From contig JVKM01000013.1 in assembly GCA_001072465.1 (NCBI GenBank), positions 1 to 33,820 of the forward strand: a stretch of 33,820 nucleotides of DNA, written 5' to 3'. Source of the stretch: Xylanimonas cellulosilytica. Lineage in GTDB: Bacteria; Actinomycetota; Actinomycetes; Actinomycetales; Actinomycetaceae. The notes under the pieces were generated by a model. It searched no databases. It had not been told where the DNA came from and saw nothing but the letters and a program-made list of their open reading frames with translations. How positions within the stretch are numbered: position 1 is the stretch's first letter; each line of letters starts with the position of its first letter. Position numbers and translations under genes: made by a program. Shown here in pieces: positions 26,304 through 33,820 of the stretch.

Positions 26304-26869
26304 TCATCGGCTCCCGGACAGGACGAGGGCCATCATCTCGGCGCGGGTCGCGCCGTCGCTCATGATGCCGCGCAGCGCGCTGGTCACGGTCGAGGAGCCA
26401 GGCTTGGAGATGCCGCGCATCGACATGCACATGTGCTCGGCCTCGATGACGACGATGACGCCCTGGGGATCCAGGATCTCATCGATCGCATCGGCGACCT
26501 GGGCCGTCAGGCGCTCCTGGACCTGGGGGCGGCGCGCGTAGCCTTCGACCACGCGTGCCAGCTTGGACAGGCCCGTCACGACGCCGCCGCGCGGGATGTA
26601 GCCCACGTGGGCGCGGCCGTAGAAGGGCAGCAGGTGATGCTCGCACACCGAGAAGAAGGTGATGTCGCGGACCAGGACCAGCTCGTCGGTGCCCGCGTGG
26701 AACTGGGTGCGCAGGTGCTCGCGCGGGTCCTCGGTCAGGCCCTTGCACATCTCGCGCCAGGCGCGCGCCATGCGGTCGGGCGTGCCGACCAGGCCCTCGC
26801 GCTCGGGGTCTTCACCGATCGCGACGAGTAGGTCGCGCGACGCCTTCTCGACACCAGCGGGATCGTAGG

Positions 26870-26873
<4 letters not shown>
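26304..26873 (-). CDS. folE: GTP cyclohydrolase I
   Basis: 189 residues, the usual size for the type I enzyme. It converts GTP to dihydroneopterin triphosphate, the first step of folate synthesis. The zinc ligands are Cys77 and His80 (SVCEHHLLP) and Cys149 (HMCMSMRGI). The QERLT motif (119-123) and the EGLVGTPDR segment near the N-terminus are also typical. GTG 26873 overlaps the ftsH stop (GTGA), so translation should be coupled to ftsH. Confidence 0.97.
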
Positions 26874-28906
<2,033 letters not shown>

Positions 28907-28931
28907 GTGGGTCCTCTACAGGTAGGCGTTC

Positions 28932-29486
28932 TCAGTTGTTGTAGACGTGCGGCTTCAGCGTGCCGACGAAAGGCAAATTACGGTACTTTTCCGCATAATC
29001 CAGGCCGTAGCCGACGACGAACTCGTCGGGAATGTCGAAGCCCACGTAGGCAACGTCCACGTCGACCTTGGCGGCCTCCGGCTTACGCAGCGCGGTCGCG
29101 ATCTTGACGGAGGCGGCGCCTCGTCCGAGCAGGTTCGCCTGCAGCCAGGACAGGGTCAGGCCCGAATCGATGATGTCCTCGACGATGAGCACGTGGCGTC
29201 CGGCCACGTCCTGGTCGAGGTCCTTCAGGATGCGCACAACGCCCGAGGTCTTGGTGCCGGAACCGTAGGAGGACACGGCCATCCAGTCCATCTCGAGGGG
29301 GGTGTGCAGCTTGCGGGACAGGTCCGCCATGACCATGACGGCGCCGCGCAGGACGCCGACGATCAGCAGTTCTTCGCCCGCGTAGTCGCGGTCGATCTGC
29401 TCAGCCATTTCGGCGAGCCGACGGTCCATATCCTCGGCGGTGACCAGGATTTCTTTCAGGTCGTTACCCATATCGGTGGCGTCCAC
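28932..29486 (-). CDS. hpt: Hypoxanthine phosphoribosyltransferase
   Basis: 184 residues. It salvages hypoxanthine and guanine to IMP and GMP using PRPP. The PRPP-binding loop is VEDIIDSGLT, and VGVLRGA near the N-terminus forms the phosphate-contacting loop. I chose GTG 29486 because AGAGGA lies just upstream; a longer frame from 29543 has no binding site, and ATG 29471 also lacks one. A -10-like TATAGT lies 40 bases upstream. It is the probable first gene of the hpt-ftsH-folE-folP-folBK-DUF3180 operon. Confidence 0.95.
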   Translation of the reverse strand: MDATDMGNDLKEILVTAEDMDRRLAEMAEQIDRDYAGEELLIVGVLRGAVMVMADLSRKLHTPLEMDWMAVSSYGSGTKTSGVVRILKDLDQDVAGRHVLIVEDIIDSGLTLSWLQANLLGRGAASVKIATALRKPEAAKVDVDVAYVGFDIPDEFVVGYGLDYAEKYRNLPFVGTLKPHVYNN

Positions 29487-29525
29487 CGTGTCCTCTTTTC
29501 GTATCGATGCTACGCGAGCGATTCC

Positions 29526-29531
29526 ACTATA
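29526..29531 (-). promoter_or_regulatory. Candidate -10 box of the hpt-ftsH-fol operon
   Basis: TATAGT on the minus strand, 40 bases before the hpt start codon, in a relatively AT-rich patch. I found no good TTGACA-like -35 at 16-19 bases upstream, so the call rests on the -10 and its position. Confidence 0.4.
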
Positions 29532-29658
29532 AGCGTGCCACACAAACGCTCGCCTGTTCCAGGAAGGACGAGATTCTCACTGTCAGCGCAACATCCTGTG
29601 ATCGCGCAGGCAGTGCCGGGCCGCTCCGGTGGGGTCTCTCGCGGCGTGTTTCCGCCGT

Positions 29659-30768
29659 TTAGTCGGGGTCTGGGGACGTCGGGTCGCCCACCTCGCGCGC
29701 AACGAAAGCGATGCGCGCGTGCGCGCCGCGTCCAACACGTGAGGCGATGCCTCCGGGCAGGTCGATGGGCCCCTGGCCGCGCCACGCGACCACAAGGTCG
29801 TCGAGGGCGTCCACGTGGGCGCTGGACAACGCACGGATTCCAGCGGCACGGGCGGCCTCGCGCAGCGCCCGGGTGCGCACCGCCCGGGGGGCGCCCAGCA
29901 GGGCGGACACCGCCAGGGACGGGTGCCGCGTCTCGGAGTCGTGTTCCTCCCCCGGCGGCGCCGAGGCCGCGAGCGCGCTCGCCCACTGGGACAGGGCGTC
30001 GTCGTCGGCCGCGCACAGGGCGGCCGTGCGGGCCAGCGCGGGAACCGGGTCCACTCCCAGAGCCGAGGCCAGGGCGGGGATCGCGGCGTGGCGCAGCGCC
30101 GAGCGGCGCAGGGGACTACCGTCCGCGGCGCGCCACGGCCCGTCGATGTCGTTGGTCGGGTCCTGAAGCGGGGTAAGGCCCGCCTGGGCGCACGCCTGCT
30201 CCGTGTCCGTTCGCCGCAGCGCTAGGAGGGGGCGCAACCACGTCACCCCATCATCGTCGCGCGAGACGGGGGCGATAGCCCGCAGGGACGAGGGGCCGGA
30301 GCCGCGCGCCAGGCGCAGGAGGACCGTCTCAGCCTGGTCGTCCATCGTGTGGCCGAGGAGGATCGGGGCCCCCTCACGCCGGGCGACCGCTCGCAGGGCG
30401 GCTCGGCGGGCATCACGGGCTGAGCCTTCGGGCCCTCCCGGGCCCTCCACCGACACAGTCTCAACAACGGCACGCGCCCCCAGGGATTCCGCTCGATCAG
30501 CGACGCGGCGAGCCTCCTCGCCGCTGCCCGCGCGCAGCCCATGGTCGACGGTCACCGTCACAACAGGGATTCCCGCGCGCGCCGCCACGTCGATCGTCGT
30601 CAACGCCAGCGCCAGCGAATCCGCGCCCCCCGACAGGCCGACGACGAGAGCGGGAGGGGCCCCGGCCTCGTCGATGAAGGAGGTCAGAGAAGCGCGCACC
30701 GCCAGGGAGCAGGCGCGCAGGGGGCCGCGCGGGTTCGCACCCACGAGGCGGGATGCGTCAGCGCACAC
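29659..30768 (-). CDS. tilS: tRNA(Ile)-lysidine synthetase
   Basis: About 369 residues. It modifies C34 of the CAU-anticodon tRNA-Ile to lysidine, an essential decoding step. The PP-loop SGGADS is at about 46-51 from this start; VDHGLRAGS and LLGHTMDDQAET are typical of TilS. The start is uncertain: GTG 30768 overlaps the end of the preceding gene by eleven bases, GTG 30744 is possible, and a longer frame from 30849 runs over the neighbour. hpt follows after a 172-base gap holding the hpt promoter region, in the standard tilS-hpt-ftsH order. Confidence 0.93.
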   Translation of the reverse strand: MCADASRLVGANPRGPLRACSLAVRASLTSFIDEAGAPPALVVGLSGGADSLALALTTIDVAARAGIPVVTVTVDHGLRAGSGEEARRVADRAESLGARAVVETVSVEGPGGPEGSARDARRAALRAVARREGAPILLGHTMDDQAETVLLRLARGSGPSSLRAIAPVSRDDDGVTWLRPLLALRRTDTEQACAQAGLTPLQDPTNDIDGPWRAADGSPLRRSALRHAAIPALASALGVDPVPALARTAALCAADDDALSQWASALAASAPPGEEHDSETRHPSLAVSALLGAPRAVRTRALREAARAAGIRALSSAHVDALDDLVVAWRGQGPIDLPGGIASRVGRGAHARIAFVAREVGDPTSPDPD

Positions 30769-31600
30769 GCGCCAGCCACGCTGCCGGCTCCGCGTACTCG
30801 CGGGCGCTCGGCAGGGCCTCGACACCGGACAGAAGCTGCGCGATCGCACCCTCGCGCACGACGGTGCGCGCGAATCCTTCGGTCTGCGCCTGCAGGGCCT
30901 CGACCCCGGCCAGGGGCATTCCGGCGGCCGCGCACGCGCGCACCAGGCCGACGCCCCCGGCGTGCGCGCGGTGGGTGCGCAGCCACTGGATCGAGGGCAG
31001 GTCGCGGGGCGTGAGGACCTCCATCTCCGCGGTGGGCAGGGCGTCCAGGAGCAGGACGATGCGCACGAGTTCGTCGCTGCGTTCGGGCAGCGAGCGCATC
31101 AGGTCAGCGATGTAGGGGACGAGGTGGGGGGCGTGGGTGAGATGGACGCCGCGCAGTCCCGTGCACAGGGAGACCCATCGGCACCAGTCCGTCTGGTCCA
31201 GGGCGTAGCGCTGCACGTCGGCGAGCACGTTGGGGGCCACGAGGATCCGGCGGCCGGAGCGCACGTCCCAGATGCCCGTCGCGTCCTTGGCGAGGGCGCG
31301 CAGGATGACGGCCTCGGCGGCCAAGACCTTGGGCGTGCGCGCGTCCTCGAAGCTCTCCAGGAGCGATCCGACCGAACGGATCAGGCCGCGGCGGTCGACG
31401 ACGAGGGTCGGGGAGCCGACCACCTTCTCGGAGGCCTCGGGCAGGGTGGACAGCTCGGCGAGCCGGCGATCCGACCAGGCGACCGAGCGGCGCAGGCGCG
31501 CCACGACGGCGGAGGCACCCACGCGAGAGGCCGAGGGCCCCGCGTAGGACAACGAAGCGAGAACTCCCGCGACGTTGCGCGGGCCAAACGGCATATCCAT
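30758..31600 (-). CDS. Zincin-like (F420-associated/DUF2342-type) protein, HExxH lost
   Basis: 280 residues. The order dacB - this gene - tilS is where actinobacteria carry a zinc-dependent metalloprotease-like protein annotated as coenzyme F420 biosynthesis-associated. Sequence features fit the family: APNVLADVQRY near 122-132 and DWCRWVSL, followed by a hydrophobic segment. In relatives as I recall them, RWV-x-L is followed by HEVTH; here it is followed by CTGLR, so the zinc-binding and catalytic residues are missing. It is also shorter than typical members (about 350 aa by recollection). It is probably catalytically dead or has another role. ATG 31600 is close to the dacB stop (31605), implying coupling. 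Family assignment is good by synteny, moderate by sequence. Confidence 0.8.
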   Translation of the reverse strand: MDMPFGPRNVAGVLASLSYAGPSASRVGASAVVARLRRSVAWSDRRLAELSTLPEASEKVVGSPTLVVDRRGLIRSVGSLLESFEDARTPKVLAAEAVILRALAKDATGIWDVRSGRRILVAPNVLADVQRYALDQTDWCRWVSLCTGLRGVHLTHAPHLVPYIADLMRSLPERSDELVRIVLLLDALPTAEMEVLTPRDLPSIQWLRTHRAHAGGVGLVRACAAAGMPLAGVEALQAQTEGFARTVVREGAIAQLLSGVEALPSAREYAEPAAWLARVR

Positions 31601-31604
31601 GGCC

Positions 31605-32960
31605 TCAGTCTAGCCCGGCAAGGCCCTCCTCGAAGGCGTCGAGGTGGCCGCGCGTGGCGTAGGCGCCCTCGGTGACGTTATCGTGGCCGATCGACACGAG
31701 GAGGACGCGCCCGCTCTTCGTCATGACGGAGCCGGACAGGGAGGTGACCTCCTGGAGGGCGCCCGTCTTCGCCTGCACGTTTCCGGCCGCGGGCTCCTCA
31801 GTCATGCGCTTGGAGAGCGTGCCTACCAGGCCCGCCCACGGCAGGAGGCGCATCGTGTTCGCCTCGGTGCCCGTGCCCTCGTACGAGGCCTTAAGGACAC
31901 CGACGAGGGTGTTCGCGCTGATCTTGTCGTTGCTGGACAGACCCGAGCAGTCCTCGAGGGTCAGGCCCTCCGTGGGCACGCCGGCCTCGGTCAGGGTCTT
32001 GCGCACGGTCTCAGTGGCGCCCTCGTAGGTCGAGGGGGCTCCCGCCGCGCGCGCGGCGAAACGGCAGTACTGGTCGGCGAGGGTGTTATCCGAGTGGGCG
32101 AGCATCCAGCGCAGCTGCTCCCCCATCGTCGCCGAGCTCACCTGAGCGACGGCTCCCGCTCCCGCGGGCGGATCCCCGGCCTCGCCGAGGGTCGCGGAGA
32201 TCCCCTCCGCACCGAGGGCCTGCGAGAAGACCTCGGCGACGCGTCCCGGTGCGTCCGAGTAGAAGGCGTTGGCGCCCTCGTAGGTGCGTCCGGCGTCGAT
32301 CGCCATGGGGCCGACGTGACCCTCGTAGGAGCCGACTTCCTGCGCGTCCCAGGAGGACAGGTGCGAGGCACCCTCGAAGAGAGTGCCGCGCCAATTCAGA
32401 GTCACAGAGGTGATACCGCGCTGCGCCAGGGCCGCGGCCGTGTCCTTCGCGAGGGTCTGCAGGCCCGCGCGGCCCGAAACCTCAACCTCGTCGGAGGTGC
32501 CAATCCCCAGGAGCAGGTCGCCCTCCGAATCCAGGTAGAGGGTCTGGTTATCGGCACCGAGGAGCGCGCTGGTCGTCAGCGTCGCCGTCGGATCCAGGTG
32601 GTGCAGCGCGGAGAAAGCCGCGAGGGTCTTCGTCGTCGAGGCGGGCGTGTGAGGGGTGGCGGCAGCCGCATCCAGGAGGACCTCACCGGTCTGCGCGTCA
32701 ACAACCGTGCCCCACGCCGTGTAGCCGCCCTCAGCAGCGGCTGCCGCGACCGGCGCCCACAGCGCCTGGACATCCTCGGCGGAAACCGGGTTCCCGGCAC
32801 CCTTCGCATCGCCAGAAATCGCTGCGGGTTCGAGCGTCGAGGCCGTGGGAGCGTCCGCCGGAGTGGCCGTTTGCGTCGAACAACCGGCACCCACCAGCGC
32901 CGCCGTCGCCACGAGTGCGGCGCTAGCGCTTACAATGGCCCCCATAGACGTGCGATGCAT
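31605..32960 (-). CDS. dacB: D-alanyl-D-alanine carboxypeptidase/endopeptidase (PBP4-type)
   Basis: 451 residues, S13 family. It trims or cleaves peptidoglycan stem peptides outside the membrane. Active-site motifs are SxxK (Ser108-Lys111 in PASTTKT), SDN (290-292) and KTG (398-400). The N-terminal hydrophobic segment ends in VGAGCS (Cys27), a possible but imperfect lipobox (Gly at -3), so lipoprotein or ordinary secretion is open. The start is ATG 32960 with AAGGGA upstream; the frame continues upstream antisense to ppa, but the signal sequence begins here. It is divergent from ppa across ~100 bases and is first of the dacB-zincin-tilS run. Confidence 0.95.
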   Translation of the reverse strand: MHRTSMGAIVSASAALVATAALVGAGCSTQTATPADAPTASTLEPAAISGDAKGAGNPVSAEDVQALWAPVAAAAAEGGYTAWGTVVDAQTGEVLLDAAAATPHTPASTTKTLAAFSALHHLDPTATLTTSALLGADNQTLYLDSEGDLLLGIGTSDEVEVSGRAGLQTLAKDTAAALAQRGITSVTLNWRGTLFEGASHLSSWDAQEVGSYEGHVGPMAIDAGRTYEGANAFYSDAPGRVAEVFSQALGAEGISATLGEAGDPPAGAGAVAQVSSATMGEQLRWMLAHSDNTLADQYCRFAARAAGAPSTYEGATETVRKTLTEAGVPTEGLTLEDCSGLSSNDKISANTLVGVLKASYEGTGTEANTMRLLPWAGLVGTLSKRMTEEPAAGNVQAKTGALQEVTSLSGSVMTKSGRVLLVSIGHDNVTEGAYATRGHLDAFEEGLAGLD

Positions 32961-32983
32961 GGATTTCCCTTCGTGGTTACTTC

Positions 32984-32998
32984 GGTACCTACAGTACC
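32984..32998. promoter_or_regulatory. Small inverted repeat in dacB/ppa divergent region
   Basis: GGTAC (32984-32988) and GTACC (32994-32998) separated by five bases, centred between the dacB and ppa starts. It could be an operator or part of overlapping promoters; I could not assign -10/-35 boxes. Confidence 0.3.
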
Positions 32999-33062
32999 CG
33001 TCCATGCGCCGACACAACCAACCGGACCCCCGAGTTTCGGGGCTAATGAGGAAGGCGCGGCC

Positions 33063-33557
33063 ATGGAATTTGACGTGACCATCGAGATCCCCAAGGGGAA
33101 CCGAAACAAGTACGAGATCGACCACGTGACGGGCCGCATCCGCCTGGACCGCATGCTCTTCACCTCCACTCGTTACCCTGATGACTACGGCTTCATCGAC
33201 GACACCCTGGGCGAGGACGGCGACCCGCTGGACGCACTGGTGCTCCTCGAAGAGCCCACCTTCCCCGGCTGCGTGATCCGCTGCCGCGCGCTCGGCATGT
33301 TCCGCATGCGCGACGAGAAGGGCGGCGACGACAAGGTCCTGTGCGTTCCGGCCTCGGACCAGCGCGCCTCCTGGCGTACCGAGATCGACGATGTGTCGGA
33401 GTTCCACCGCCTGGAAATCCAGCACTTCTTCGAGGTCTACAAGGACCTCGAGCCCGGCAAGAGCGTCGAGGGCGCCCACTGGGTGGGCCGCGAAGAGGCC
33501 GAGGCCGAGATTCGCCGCTCCTACGAGCGCCTGAAGGAGCACGAGGGCGAGCACTGA
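33063..33557 (+). CDS. ppa: Inorganic pyrophosphatase
   Basis: 164 residues, a family I soluble pyrophosphatase, which hydrolyses pyrophosphate and drives biosynthetic reactions. The metal-binding core [19 protein letters not shown] (41-59) and the later [10 protein letters not shown] are characteristic. ATG 33063 follows AGGAAGG at a suitable distance. An upstream open frame antisense to dacB is not part of the gene. It is transcribed divergently from dacB and ends at a strong terminator. Confidence 0.97.
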   Translation: MEFDVTIEIPKGNRNKYEIDHVTGRIRLDRMLFTSTRYPDDYGFIDDTLGEDGDPLDALVLLEEPTFPGCVIRCRALGMFRMRDEKGGDDKVLCVPASDQRASWRTEIDDVSEFHRLEIQHFFEVYKDLEPGKSVEGAHWVGREEAEAEIRRSYERLKEHEGEH

Positions 33558-33571
33558 GCTGACTGGTTGTG

Positions 33572-33612
33572 AGGGGGCCGCGCGGACTTGCGTCTGCGCG
33601 GCCCCTTTAATT
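33572..33612 (+). terminator. Intrinsic terminator after ppa
   Basis: GGGGCCGCGC (33574-33583) pairs perfectly with GCGCGGCCCC (33596-33605), followed by TTTAATT. It starts 15 bases after the ppa stop codon. Confidence 0.9.
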
Positions 33613-33617
33613 CGCAC

Positions 33618-33696
33618 GTTAACCCGATAGGTGGTGGCCTGGGCGGGCTGCCCACCATGCCACCAATGGGGTTTAGCTGCGCATTGAAGGGTTAAC
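33618..33696. repeat. Nested inverted repeat downstream of ppa
   Basis: GTTAACCC (33618-33625) and GGGTTAAC (33689-33696) are perfect inverted copies; between them TGGTGGC and GCCACCA form an inner pair. The rest of the window to 33820 holds no gene I can support; it also contains AAACTCGCCC twice (near 33739 and 33784). Confidence 0.5.
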
Positions 33697-33820
33697 ACTG
33701 TCAGCAGAAGGGCCCGACTGCCAGGCACACGGCGCAACAAACTCGCCCGGCGGGATCCCACGACTGCTGGTCCGCGAAAAAACTCGCCCCACACGGCCCC
33801 TCCAGCCGCGTTTCCGCGAA

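Noticed and set aside
29640-29658. Small hairpin CGGCG-tgtttc-CGCCG just after tilS as a terminator
   Set aside because: Only five base pairs and no U-tract; too weak to call.
32961-33794. Upstream extension of the dacB frame to 33794
   Set aside because: It runs antisense through ppa; the ATG at 32960 has a ribosome binding site and begins the signal sequence.

Overview
This is chromosomal DNA from a high-GC Gram-positive bacterium (Actinomycetota). The Actinomyces/Schaalia group is the most likely source. I base this on strong G/C bias at third codon positions, frequent GTG/TTG starts, the actinobacterial order dacB - zincin-like protein - tilS - hpt - ftsH - folE - folP - folB/folK - DUF3180, and a radA-disA pair. 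The genus is an inference from gene order and protein style, not from a database search.

Left part (1-7616), a secretion-linked accessory region. The window opens inside an unrecognised gene. Next come a 171-aa helical protein and a 567-aa protein with a helical WXG/PPE-like N-terminus and a long Gly/Ala/Ser-rich tail. Three consecutive secreted subtilisin-like proteases (mycosin-like) follow, each starting within a few bases of the previous stop codon. A fourth, related protease lies convergently on the other strand behind a large hairpin. The mix resembles the periphery of a type VII secretion locus, but no core component (EccB-E) is visible.

Middle part (6402-18989, minus strand). One tightly packed operon encodes a 2014-aa membrane-anchored Ig-like/fibronectin-III protein, a DUF58 protein, a transglutaminase-like membrane protein, a Ser/Thr kinase with an extracellular FN3-like domain, and the fourth protease. 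This resembles the PFNA cluster (kinase, fn3, AAA-ATPase, DUF58, transglutaminase) described in bifidobacteria. Here the MoxR-type ATPase is absent between fn3 and duf58, and the transglutaminase domain has Asp where the catalytic Cys is expected.

Right part (19332-33557), mostly housekeeping. radA and disA (DNA repair and c-di-AMP synthesis) run on the plus strand. On the minus strand, dacB, a zincin-like protein that has lost its HExxH motif, tilS, hpt, ftsH, folE, folP, a folB-folK fusion with a roughly 350-residue extension, a DUF3180 membrane protein and a membrane-anchored hypothetical protein follow one another. Several starts overlap the preceding stop (GTGA type). A candidate -10 box precedes hpt. 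ppa is divergent from dacB and ends at a clear terminator. The last 200 bases hold nested inverted repeats and no gene.

I saw no tRNA, rRNA, CRISPR array, insertion sequence or prophage gene. The points that most deserve a second look are the tandem protease set with its near-identical 75-nt 5' blocks and hairpins, the shared C-terminal module of all four proteases, and the two probable pseudoenzymes.
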